NCBI GenBank assembly: GCA_000310025.1
Contig: FN649737.1
Location: 408,180-472,179, forward strand
Length of the DNA stretch: 64,000 nt
Reading direction: 5' to 3'
Origin: Ectocarpus siliculosus
Lineage: Eukaryota; Sar; Phaeophyceae; Ectocarpales; Ectocarpaceae
The position numbers and the translations under genes were made by a program. Each line of letters opens with the position of its first letter. The first letter of the stretch is position 1. Positions 55,201 through 64,000 of the stretch are shown here, piece after piece. Below the pieces are notes generated by a model, which had not been told where the DNA came from, searched no databases, and saw only the letters and a program-made list of their open reading frames with translations.

Positions 55201-58200
55201 CTCATCTCACCCTGGGCGCTTCTTGCACGGACCAGACGAAAACTCCGGGTGCTGCGGCTTATCCGGGGGCATGGGGGTTCCGTAGACTTGTCCCTGGGAG
55301 GCCTCGTCCGTGTCCATGCGGAACGAAGGGTCTTCTCTGCTGTCGATGCTGGCCTGTTCGTTCAAGCAGTCACCGCCAAGCGAAAAAAAAATACAAAATG
55401 AGAAACCATGGAGAGGACAGGGGTGCAGTGCAGTGGTGCCCTAAAGACAGCAACAACGATCCATTACGGGTTGGCGTTTTGTATCTGCCAACGACAACTG
55501 AGGGAAGCTGCCCTCTCCCCGTCTGTACGAAAGTAAGGCGGCTTTTTCTCCGAACGGATCTAAACCATATCTGTATCTTGCACGACGCTACATGCGCCTG
55601 TCCGGCAATTTTCTCATGTTTTCTCAAAGTCCATCGACTCAAGCCGTTCCACACGGGCCAAGAGGTGGTGAGAGGCATACGTTGGGTTTACAGACAGGCT
55701 CCCTCGATAGTGCGGTCGACGACATCATATACCGAGTTCTCTCAATAGTCAACACCGGACTATTCTATTGAGGGAGCTTCTTCGCCTGCAGACACAGACA
55801 GTGTTTGCCCAATGAGGGCTAAAGTTACGGTTTGGGTTCGCTTCGCTGTTACTGTATAGTGCCATACATACCTGAACGACGTTGCGGATGTCAGGAATCT
55901 TTCGGATCTCCTCCAGCATGCCCTCCGTGCAAGGGGTGTCGAGGTTGAGGCAGCTCATCGCCACGCCTCCGGTGCGGACACGGCCGAGCGCGAAGGAGGC
56001 GATGTTGATCTGCACGACAACAACAACAACAACAACAACAACAAGCAAGGGAGAGCCGACAAGAAGATCATGAACCGTGCAAAGGCAGATAGGGGGCCCC
56101 GTAGGGGATGAAAAGTCAGAGTGTCTCTCCTCCAGAGTCTGGGGGTGGTAAAGTACAAAATATTGCGTCATCTCCTTTTATTAAAGAATACACCAGTTCG
56201 ATTTAGTATTCCCTCCCTCAAGTATTTGGACCAAACCCCAGTTACGGGCAGAGCGCCCCAACCCGCGTTCCGTGAGTCCGCTTGAGGGTAACGAAATGTT
56301 CAAGCCGAGAGCACACCTTTGAAAGGAATCAAGCCACCGCCAACCTATTATCTCTCTGCCTGTTGCTTGGCAGCCTATACGTGGGCAAGCCTACTGGACA
56401 ACCAGCATATGAAACCATTTCATCGTGATCACTATCGTACATATCATCAGCCACAATCTCCCTTGTGGCCTGATGACCCCGCCCCCCCGTTCAGTTGGCG
56501 TTATGGTCTCACCCCCTGGTCGCCGAGGATAGCGGCCACGGCTCGGAGCATGCCCGGAGAGTCCGGGTTGTTGAACATGAGCATGTGTCCGCTGGGGTTG
56601 AAGTCGATCTCGAGGCCGTCCACGTCCACCACTCGCGTGTCCGTTCCGAAGCACGTTCCTGCATTTCATTTGGCGAAACCCCGCCCGATACGAGCATTAA
56701 AAAAAAAAAGATGACAAAAAAAAAGAAAGAAATTAGATGCACCCCGCCGGCATGTGGGTATGTGCTGCTGAGAACACCCCGTTCGTACACAAGGAGACGC
56801 CACATACTCGGGCACCGCTGTGGACAGAAATAACCAGGTGTAATGACTCGAAAGCGTGTTTGCGTTCTTCGTCCCGCTACAAGGCCAAAGCCATTTCGTT
56901 CGTCAGACGGTCAACGTGTTCGATGCTAAATAACTATTATATAATAGTAATAGGTGAGGCCGCTCGAACGCGTGTTTGCGTTCTTTGCCCCGCTTCAAAG
57001 CCGCAGTCATTTCATTGGCCGGACGGTTACCGTAAGTTGCATAGGATATTACACCCCCTGGACCGATTTTCAAAGCTTCATTACTCCACGACGAATGCAG
57101 AAATCAGATGATGATGATACGTTTTTCGGAAAGCTCTCGACGGGACCGTTCCAACGCCGACACTTTCGGCACCGTCACTGCTTTTCCTGCCGCGATATCG
57201 AGCTTCGAACATCGGTCCAGGGCGTGTGATATCCTACGCAACCTACGGTAACGTGGTCGATGCTAAATACTGTAAAAGTGCACCCACAAACACACACCCT
57301 CTGGGGCTCCAGATCATGGGCTTTGCACGTGTTTCCCGATTTTGGTCTAGCATTAGCGCGGTCGATGCCAACAAAACAACAAAAAAGTATAGGGAAGAGA
57401 GAGAGGGAGAGAGAGAGAGAGAGAGATGGGGCTTACCGGTCATGGTCCTTCTGCCGTTGAGAACGCCGTCGATCTCGAACTCCACGCTGAGCCCGTTGAG
57501 GTAACCCTTAGGGTCCCGCTCCGAAAACGCCACCTCGATCGCCAGACCCGTGTCCTTCGCCACGGCAGCAGCGTTAACGTAGTTCACCTGTCGCGTGCAT
57601 CGACAGCGACATCGACGATCGGACCGGATTTGCCAGAGGGGGGGGAAGTAGAGCGTGTCAGCTTGCGCACGCACAGGGACGACTAGCATCGGGAGGGAGG
57701 GGGAAGGACCCCAGGGGTGGGGGTCAGCTTGCACGAAAAACACATCACCTCCTCCCCCATGCTGGTCTGCGCTGAGAAAAATCACGCAGCGGACGGAATG
57801 TGCCGCCAGCGTTAGCCAAGCCAGACAGGGTACAGGGCATCCCCACACAGGAGCAACACCGCCCCCGCCATGCTTTCGTCTACAGCCGGAATTTAGCAGC
57901 AGTTTGGTGCTCTGTGCGTGATTCGTCATCTCGCCAACTCTGGGCATGAACGAGAAGTAAAAATAACACGGTATGCCCTTCGCGTTCTCCGCAACCAACC
58001 CAGATACAGAACGCCTGTAAAAGGCCTGTTGCCAGGGACAACAACAGCCTTTCGACGACGAGGTCATTGTCGACCAAACCCTTTCCTTCCAACCACAAAA
58101 AAAAAATGCCCCCCCTGCACCCTCTCCTTATGATTCTTCGCCCAAGCCATGAAGCATTTACGTCTGCATGCGTAATTTACCTCCTGGGCGAGAAGGAGGT

Positions 58201-59988
58201 TGAGCGCTCCCTTGATGACAGCGGCGGACATGGGCCCCGCCTTTTCCGGCACTCCCAGGTTCTTGCCGTGAAGAGTCCCCTTGATGCTGGGGACTTTCAA
58301 CACAACAACAACACCAATAAAAACGACAACAAGGCAAAATTGACGTACAGCACATATGGATCAGGAAGAACCGGCAGAACAGGGAGGGGGGGGGGGGGGC
58401 ATCGTTGGAGCTGTCATGCTGGAGTACACCACAACAATATTTTACTGGTGTTTGGAACGTGGAGGGGTACGCCGCGTACGGGCCGGAGGTTGGATCTGAA
58501 GGCATTTTCATGCAGCACATGTACGCACCAAACCAGCGCATCAGCAGCAACAGCAACAACATCAACAACACACATAGCAACACAACATCAGTAACAATAT
58601 CAAGGGCATCATCAACAACGACATCGGCACCAACAGCAGGAGCAGCAGCAGCAGCAGCAACAACAACAACAACAACATCAATAACGCACCTTCCCCTGTC
58701 CCAGCAGCTGCGCCTGGAGTGCCCCCATCCTCTCCCCGAGAGACACGTACGCCGTGAGCTTTGACTTGCGCGCGGCGGCCATGTTCGGCGCGTTGAGCAC
58801 CCCCACGTACTCCCCGCCGTCGAGGACGTCGCACATCTGGATCGCGATGTCCTTCGCCACTCTCACCTTCGACAAAAAACGACAAACCCACAAGACACAA
58901 ACAAACAAAATGTGTGATTCCAAAGGACACACATGTGGGTCTCGCGCGGTCACAAAACGACAAACCACAAGACACAGACAAACAAAAGGTCACAAACCAG
59001 CATCTACCAGCAACTAAAAAAAGTACAAAGGACGCGCATATTGGTCCCGCGCGTTCACAAAGCGACCACTCATAAAAAAGCAACCACGACAAAAAAAAAA
59101 GGTGCACAAATCAGATGGAAGGTACGCAGAACAATCATGTAGGTCTCGCGCTTTACAAAGCGAGCACCAACAAGCAACTAAAAAGGGGTACAAAGGATAT
59201 ACTTAAGGGTCTCGTGCGTTTAAGAATGAGCGCCAACCAGCAACAACCAGAGAGGTACAAAGGACGCAAATATCGGTCTCGCGAGTTAAAACGAGGGCCC
59301 ACAAGCAAAAAATAAAAAAAAGGGAGAACACAAGGAACGACATTGGTCTGGCGCGCTTACAAACGAGCATCCAACACCACCACCAACAACAACACAACAG
59401 GTACTTCGTGAAAGGATATTAGTGGGTCTCGCGCGGATAGTGCGTTCTCGTTTTGCAACCTCCACGCCTTCCGTACACATGTGTCAGCTATCGATCGGTC
59501 TGCGTTGGTCGCAAGCCCCATGGACATCGCCATGAGCGCGCGCTCCGCCGCCCATAACTCACGCTCACGAAAAAGACATACCGCGACAACAAACAACACG
59601 AACTTTGTTGGGCACATTTTTCTGCGTCCATTCATATTCCGTGTTTCGATTTCTAGAAGTAACGGTAGGTGGCCTGCGGCTACGGAAGGCGGTCCGGTAC
59701 GGATGTTACAAGGTACTACCGTATATGACACAAGATAACACACCCCCTGGACCGATTTTCAAAGCTCGATTACTCCACGACGAAGAGGATGCATACACGA
59801 AACAATACGTTTTCGAACAGCTCTCGACGAGACGGTTCCAACGCCGCCGTTTTCGGCGCTGTGACTCTTCCTGCTGTTGAGAAATTGAGCTTTGAAAATC
59901 GGCCAAGGGGGTGTGTTATCTTGTGTCATATACGGTAGGCGGAGACCAGAACTGTTATTGCAACAACACCACCACATAAACACGACGA

Positions 59989-60052
<64 letters not shown>

Positions 60053-60252
60053 AACAACAAACATCCGGCAGCGGGAGTGGTTGCGGGTGCGCTGCGTGAA
60101 CGCATCAACTGCACCGCCCCGTGACGCACCTGAGCGTCTTGCGTCGACGCCCCCAGGTGGGGCGAGCATACGACCTTGGGGTGCGTGACGAGCTCCTTCA
60201 GCTCGGGCGGCGGAGGCTCGCTCGGGTACACGTCCAGCGACGCTCCGGCCAC
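49290..60252 (-). CDS. D-3-phosphoglycerate dehydrogenase / phosphoserine aminotransferase fusion (5' part outside window)
   Basis: This predicted bifunctional enzyme would oxidise 3-phosphoglycerate to 3-phosphohydroxypyruvate and transaminate that to phosphoserine, the first two steps of the phosphorylated serine pathway. Fifteen exons are visible: 60252-60130, 58866-58690, 58294-58181, 57587-57437, 56658-56513, 56009-55872, 55353-55211, 54565-54430, 53640-53545, 52911-52762, 52132-52037, 51212-51075, 50475-50332, 49895-49773 and 49463-49290. Introns are 309-1263 nt, GT...AG where clear, and mostly phase 0. The dehydrogenase half ends IPDIRNVVQ at a GTATGT donor (phase 0). The next acceptor opens, in phase, an exon reading [20 protein letters not shown] and then the aminotransferase N-terminus, with no stop between. 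That 518-nt intron is ordinary for this gene. Two separate genes remain possible if a small terminal exon was missed; the Met in FRMDTDEA could be a start. The dehydrogenase N-terminal half (Rossmann motif, catalytic Arg) and any targeting peptide lie outside. Confidence 0.8.
50505..50705. repeat. GA-rich low-complexity tract in an intron
   Basis: AGAGAGAC/AGAGAGAG repeats of about 200 bp in the intron before the 50332-50475 exon. They produce spurious Arg/Glu or Leu/Ser frames on either strand. Confidence 0.9.
50944..51024 (-). other. candidate 81-nt cassette exon in the aminotransferase
   Basis: On the minus strand a pyrimidine tract and CCTAG acceptor precede an 81-nt open stretch that ends at a strong GTGAGT donor (GAT|GTGAGT). 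It is phase 0 on both sides and would add 27 residues, starting [12 protein letters not shown] and ending [10 protein letters not shown], between PKIFRM and VKKGKV. The family joins these two directly, so the exon would be an insertion. The upstream intron would be only 50 nt, unlike all others here. Confidence 0.3.
53641..53970. repeat. ~107 bp tandem repeat seeded at a 3' splice site
   Basis: Starting at the acceptor of the 53545-53640 exon, the intron repeats units that include the acceptor-like CAG. On the minus strand GCCATCAG|GTACCC is followed by GCGATCAG|GTACCA, CACTCAG|GCACCC and GCGGTCAG|GTGTTG, ending at 53641, 53749, 53852 and 53962. Unit spacing is 103-110 bp. Confidence 0.75.
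54050..54430. repeat. tandem repeat carrying copies of a 5' splice site
   Basis: The plus-strand word CTTAC(G/T)ATG(C/T)C recurs about seven times between 54056 and 54433 with GTCTTACG...AAGACTA(T/G)CG linkers. In the gene's orientation it reads GGCATCGTAAG, the exon end plus donor. The copy at 54273-54319 also repeats the last ~45 nt of the exon itself, with a 5-nt insertion. Confidence 0.8.
56012..56046. repeat. CAA microsatellite next to an acceptor
   Basis: A run of CAA units (GTT on the gene's strand) forms the pyrimidine-rich tract directly before the acceptor of the exon at 55872-56009. Confidence 0.85.
57028..57250. mobile_element. TACCGTA-ended MITE, copy 3, in a PGDH intron
   Basis: Terminal inverted repeats of about 55 bp (TACCGTAAGTTGCATAGGAT left; TACCGTAGGTTGCGTAGGAT reversed right, each leading to CCCTGGACCGAT) bound a 223 bp element with the core GTTCCAACGCCGACACTTTC. 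Flanking TA/TA is compatible with a TA target. It lies in the 57436-56659 intron and would be transcribed as a hairpin. Confidence 0.8.
58540..58690. repeat. CAG/CAA trinucleotide tract in an intron
   Basis: CAGCAGCAA, AACAACAAC and GCAGCAGCAGC runs lie immediately inside the donor side of the exon at 58690-58866. They read as polyleucine on the minus strand. Confidence 0.85.
58870..59435. repeat. degenerate 65-100 bp tandem repeat in a PGDH intron
   Basis: Units start GGTCTCGCGCG (near 58940, 59043, 59142, 59208, 59275, 59346 and 59424) and contain ACAAANCGA, CCAACAAGCAACTAAAAA and GTACAAAGGA(C/T). The array begins at the acceptor of the 58866 exon, and CGACAAACCCACAAGACACA next to the splice site is repeated ~90 bp on. 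Confidence 0.75.
59717..59937. mobile_element. TACCGTA-ended MITE, copy 4, in a PGDH intron
   Basis: The best-preserved copy. Terminal inverted repeats of about 60 bp start TACCGTATATGACACAAGAT on both ends and continue AACACACCCCCTGGACCGAT with few mismatches. The internal core is GGTTCCAACGCCGCCGTTTT. It would fold into a long hairpin in the pre-mRNA. Confidence 0.88.
59960..60062. repeat. ACAGCA/ACAAC microsatellite
   Basis: About 100 bp of ACAGCA then ACAACA units downstream of the first visible PGDH exon. They read as poly-Val/Leu on the minus strand. Confidence 0.9.
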
Positions 60253-60708
60253 CTGAAGCATGCAAGCACCACACACGGGGAAAAGTGACAACGCGAAAGG
60301 GGGAAGGCACAGAAGGGGCGCGGGGGGGCAAGGGGGAGGTTGTGAAAAAAAAAAAAACTGCCTGCGAAGATGCGTACCTGAAGATACACATGACACAACA
60401 GGCCTCACTTTGAACGAGATTCGCAAGAAAAATCGATTGCGCCGCGTATGCCCACGTATTTCGGAACAGGGACTTGAACACGGCACGGAATGGAATGGAA
60501 GGTATGGTGTGGTACGGTACGGTATGTTGTGGTATGGTACGGTATGGTCACTCTTCGAGAAGGGGGGAACACGATCTCACGAGAACGTGCAAACTGAGAA
60601 ATGCCAAGACAGCAAAAACACGAACAACGTCAAAAGCGAGATAAACGTATGTGTATGATTCTGTACAGATGTACCGTCAAATTTTCCAAGTACTCGATAC
60701 ATGCTATT
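60253..60708. other. intron or upstream DNA of the PGDH-PSAT gene
   Basis: Begins with the acceptor (CATGCTTCAG) of the first visible exon. Contains an A12 run near 60346 and a GGTACGGTAT-type microsatellite at 60490-60550. No PGDH coding sequence is visible. Confidence 0.6.
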
Positions 60709-63700
60709 GTGCAGCGGACGCTCTAGTCGTAGGTACATAGATCCATTCTTGCGCGCAGACGCGTACCACAAGAGCCATTCTCTTCATGACACGAGGCACC
60801 GCCGAGATTGTCATAGAACCCAAGCCCACACGATACCGCCCACTTCCCCACCCCGGTCGTTACTGGTAAGCGACACCAAAAATCGAAACAATTGCTATTA
60901 AGCAAACCTACGAATGCCATCGGCGTTTGTATGTATTAGTAGTAGTTCCAAGCTGCTTTATGTTTGCGCTTTTAAGCTGCTTTTATCTTTTGCGCTTGTG
61001 TTGCAGGCTTTGAGAACGGAAGCGGAGAGGGACCCCAATAGCACGCAAGACGATGGAGAGCACGACAGCTACAACTGCCATTATCGAGGCAACAGCGAGG
61101 ATAAACAAACCGGAAAGCTGAAAACAACAGACCCACACCTGATCGTCAACTTGTTTTGAGATGCAGATGGTCCAACCCTCTGTGTCAAAATCCGAACAAC
61201 CTTTGCGTGCGAACAGTAGTGGGCCGACTTGGAAAAAGAGAAGGTGGTGGTACAATAGGACTTATACCACCACTTTATCTTCTTCGAAATCGCCCCACAC
61301 GTACTCGTGTACAAAGGTTCGTCGGATTTGACACACAGGGACCATCCGCATCTCCAAAACAAATGGACGATCGGTGGTCAGGTCAGGCTCGAACACACGA
61401 CAACCAGGAGTGGAGCTTAGCGTGTGCGGGAGCGGGGGGAGGAGTGCACCAAAAGTGCGTAAGGACCCTAAGTTATCCGCAGAGGAACAACAAAAGAAAA
61501 CGAAGCCTTCTTCAAGGGGAAAGCATGCTGAAAGTGGGTCGCATGAGATACCACACGACGCCCTGTACAGCGAACGCTCTTGTGGTGTAGTCCTAGGCAG
61601 GTCGGTTTCTTCGACGTAGACCCTAACTCACCACAGCAGGCAACAGGCACCCTCTTCGTCCACAAGGCACAAGACACCGCAGAGACCGTCACAGAAGAAC
61701 CCAACCCCAAGACAAAACGCCCCGCCCTCTCACCGGTGTCCTCTCTGGTAAGCGACAACCCAAATCGCAACAATTGTTGCTAATCGAGCCAACGAATGTC
61801 GTCGGCGTTTCTATTTAGTCCCAAGGTGCTTTATTTTCGCGCTTGTGCCGCAGGCTTGGAGAACGAAAGCGGAGAAGGACTCCCTGAGCACGCAAGACGA
61901 TGGAGAGCACGACAGGTACACGTACCACTATCCAGGCAACAGTACGAGGGCAAACAAAACGAAAACCTGAAAAACAGCAGACCCACACCTGATCGTCAAC
62001 TTGTTTTGAGACGCAGATGGCCCAACCTTGTGTGTCAACATCCGGGGCAATTTTCGTGCGAATATATGGGTCGACTTCGAACAGGAGGAAGTGGTGGTAT
62101 AACAGGGGTCTTGTTTGACCACACGACAGAAGGGGATTTCGGCCGCAAACCAGTCCATGACGTCCGTTGCCTGGAGCGTCAGAGCAACACAATCGAGACG
62201 CTAGGGTGCAGACTCTTGCACCCTGGCGTTTCGAACGTGTCGTGCTAGCGCTCCAAAGCAACTCACGCCATCGACTGATTTACGGTCGAAGTCTCCTCCT
62301 GTTTCGTGACCAAGTAGGACCCTAGTATACGACCACTTCCTCTTCTTCGAACTACCCCACATGTGCGTACGCAAAGCTCCTCAGCTTGGGCTTGGCCATC
62401 TATCACAAAAACAATTGACCATCGGCCATCAGGCTAGGACACACGACAAACCAGTGAGGCAGGGAGATGTGTGGAAGTGGAAATGAGCGAGTGCGCAGGA
62501 GGGGGAGAGTAACCAAACTGCGGAAGGACCCCGACCCATCCGCAGAAGAACAACCCCAAAAAAATGGAACGCACGCTGAAAGGTGAAACGTAGGTCACGT
62601 GAGATAACCACACACCCGGTACAGCGGACTCTCCAGTCGTAGGAAGGTCGACTCTTGTATGTCGACCCTTGCCACAAGAGCCGCCCTCTTCATCCACACG
62701 ACACAGCGTTCCACCCCGGCCCTTGCCAGCTTGCTGGTAGACCACACCAATATCGGACATTTTTTTTCTAACAGCAAGTCGACGAACATCGTCGGCGTTT
62801 TGCGAAGTAGTCCCAAGCTGCTATGCAGGCTTACTAATTCACGTTGTGCCGTAGGTTTTGAGAACAGTAGCGGGGTGCGAACCCCACGCAGGAACCTGAC
62901 AGCACGACAGGTCGCTCTATTATTCAGGGAAGCGGCATGACGGTACAACAGAAAACGACCCAGACCGATGGACATTTTCTTTGGGGTACATGTCCGACCC
63001 CGCGTGTCCAAAATCCAAGGAAGATTGCGCGCGAATATGTTGGGGGCGTTCCAAGCACAAGGTGGTAAATTACGCGTATAATACAGTATTTGTAGTCGAC
63101 CCTCAACAACGCCGGATGAATAGCGCCGGTGGCACTGTAAAGCGCGTGTGAAATTGCTGCGCACAGTCTCAAGTCTGAATCACCAAGTAATTATGTTCAT
63201 TCAACAGCGCCGGTCGATGCGCCGGGCACATACCGACGTGATTAAAGGCCCTCCACTGCAGTGGTATACTTCTACCGTGTACAGCAGTAGTTGATGACGG
63301 AGATAATGAAATGATAATGAAATGAACGGTACTCAGGTCGACAACGCTCGCTTCCCTGGAGTGCCAGCACGACACGTTCAAGGCACCAAGGCGCAAATAA
63401 GCTTCGAAGAAGACACCTTGAAGGCACCAAGGCGCAAAGAAGCTTCAAAGAAGTCTTCTTCGAAGCTTCTTTGCGCCTTGGTGCCTTCTTCTTCGAAGTT
63501 TCTTTGCGCCTTGGTGCCTTGAACGTGTCGTGCTGGCACTCCAGGGAAGCGAACGTCGTCGACCTGAGTACCGTTCATTTCTTCATGTTCCCCGTGACCA
63601 GCAACTGTTTGCCACTAAAAATGGTACACACTACAATCGCTTGTTCTTGGAACGAACCCCACACGTTCGCTCGCAAAGCGCCCTTGGCTTTGGACGCGGA

Positions 63701-63760
63701 TTTGGCCGTCAATCCCAAGACAACAATTGACGATCGGCGGTCAGGCTCGAAAATGAGTGA
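60709..63760 (+). repeat. ~1 kb repeat in three tandem copies
   Basis: Units begin GTGCAGCGGACGCTC (60709), GTACAGCGAACGCTC (61565) and GTACAGCGGACTCTCC (62618). Shared words are ACGAATG(C/T)C(A/G)TCGGCGTTT, TTTGAGAACG(G/A)AAGCGGAG, CACACCTGATCGTCAACTTG and GAGATACCACACGACG. A pyrimidine tract plus TTGCAGG in each could be a relic acceptor. Both a plus frame (60914-61159) and a minus frame (61255-60983) stay open, and the minus one shares SKQVDDQVWVCCF between units 1 and 2. The DNA identity is high enough to explain either, so I call no gene. Unit 3 is split by the palindrome at 63319-63581. Confidence 0.7.
63319..63581. repeat. 263 bp near-perfect palindrome
   Basis: Two ~125 bp arms starting GAAATGAACGGTACTCAGGT face each other. 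Each arm also contains the tandem word AAGGCACCAAGGCGCAAA with AAGAAGCTTCGAAGAAG spacers. Both strands give related open frames (start MNGTQVD). It interrupts repeat unit 3, so it is probably an inserted fold-back element. Confidence 0.85.
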
Positions 63761-63985
63761 GACAGGACCAGTGTGGCGAGTTCGGGAGTGCAGTTGAGCG
63801 TGTACGTGTCCGAGGGGGGGGGAGGGGGGCTCGTGGACAGGACCAGTGTGGCGAGTTCGGGAGTGCAGTTGAGCGTGTACGTGTCCGAGGGGGGGGGAGG
63901 GGGGCTCGTGGACAGGACCAGTGTGGCGAGTTCGGGAGTGCAGTTGAGCGCGTACGTGTCCGGGGGGGGGGAAAGGGGGTCCTGG
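63761..63985. repeat. 75 bp G-rich tandem repeat, three units
   Basis: Units start GACAGGACCAGTGTGGCGAG at 63761, 63836 and 63911, each with a GAGGGGGGGGGAGGGGGG core. The last unit runs to the window edge with changes. Confidence 0.92.
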
Positions 63986-64000
63986 GTTGCCGCTGCACCA

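Larger units (their letters stand above)
49290..55353 (-). other. phosphoserine aminotransferase portion (9 exons, complete)
   Basis: About 370 residues after a ~30-residue linker, the usual size for the divergent SerC group typical of Methanosarcina and many alphaproteobacteria. Diagnostic strings in order are [73 protein letters not shown] (Lys is the pyridoxal-phosphate lysine), [30 protein letters not shown] and [17 protein letters not shown]. It ends EAKSG and a TAA stop. All junctions are in phase. The alphaproteobacterial resemblance suggests a mitochondrial-ancestor or later bacterial origin, which is inference. Confidence 0.93.
55872..60252 (-). other. PGDH C-terminal half (exons 1-6 of those visible)
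   Basis: About 283 residues. The first visible exon has [15 protein letters not shown] and [15 protein letters not shown]. By family knowledge the Glu of SEP and the His of PHLG are the catalytic Glu and His. The next exons match the intervening regulatory domain of long-form PGDH ([55 protein letters not shown]). Two exons form the ACT domain ([20 protein letters not shown], then [10 protein letters not shown] and [10 protein letters not shown]). The junction between 58690 and 58294 is imperfect: the frame needs K|V, but the only AG falls one base late. Typical long PGDH has about 525 residues, so roughly 240 N-terminal residues are missing. Confidence 0.85.

Noticed and set aside
57243-58067. 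274-codon minus frame as one continuous exon
   Set aside because: Only 57437-57587 resembles PGDH. The flanks are introns with clear GTAAGC donor and CAG acceptor, and the left end is a MITE.
49290-60252. PGDH and aminotransferase as a bacterial serC-serA operon or contamination
   Set aside because: The genes are cut by many GT...AG introns containing MITEs and minisatellites, so this is eukaryotic DNA.
63322-63578. Two opposite 66-codon ORFs starting MNGTQVD
   Set aside because: They are the two arms of one palindrome read from each end.

Overview
The window is nuclear DNA from an intron-rich eukaryote. Its one recognisable housekeeping gene is split into at least 15 short exons with GT...AG introns, and the rest is dense in retrotransposons, miniature inverted-repeat elements (MITEs), minisatellites and decayed gene duplicates. 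The intron density, base composition, CAG/CTG-rich low-complexity DNA and an alphaproteobacterial-type phosphoserine aminotransferase suggest a stramenopile, possibly a brown alga such as Ectocarpus. That placement is inference. No prokaryotic operon, rRNA or CRISPR array is present.

Layout. 0-31.6 kb and 41.8-48.9 kb hold a repeatedly duplicated composite block. Each block has an upstream segment (U), a gene for an unrecognised multi-pass membrane protein (here the G family), a downstream segment (D), and often a further dispersed repeat (B). Seven G copies are visible (4.2-5.5, 16.4-17.6, 19.5-19.9, 20.8-21.9, 28.7-29.7, 43.0-44.2 and 46.9-47.1 kb). Only the copy at 20.8-21.9 kb keeps a full open frame across a canonical intron. 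Mobile DNA interrupts this array: a TRIM-like LTR element (8.6-10.5 kb) inside a B repeat, a Harbinger-like element with a nested hAT-like MITE (11.0-12.6 kb), a Ty1/copia element on the minus strand (32.3-37.9 kb, CCGGG target duplication), a further terminal-inverted-repeat element (39.6-40.6 kb) and four copies of one TACCGTA-ended MITE.

49.3-60.3 kb, minus strand: a serine-biosynthesis gene. Its upstream exons encode the C-terminal half of D-3-phosphoglycerate dehydrogenase (catalytic Glu/His region, regulatory domains and ACT domain). Its downstream exons encode a complete phosphoserine aminotransferase. The junction intron is phase 0 on both sides with no stop codon, so the two consecutive enzymes of the phosphorylated serine pathway appear to be one bifunctional fusion. 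The NAD-binding half of the dehydrogenase is not in the window and probably lies beyond position 64000, past a repeat-filled intron. A decayed copy of one aminotransferase exon and part of its intron lies at 6.15-6.46 kb.

60.3-64 kb is a triplicated ~1 kb repeat, a 263 bp palindrome and a G-rich 75 bp tandem repeat. Exon boundaries were read by eye from splice signals and protein-family resemblance. No alignment or search was run.
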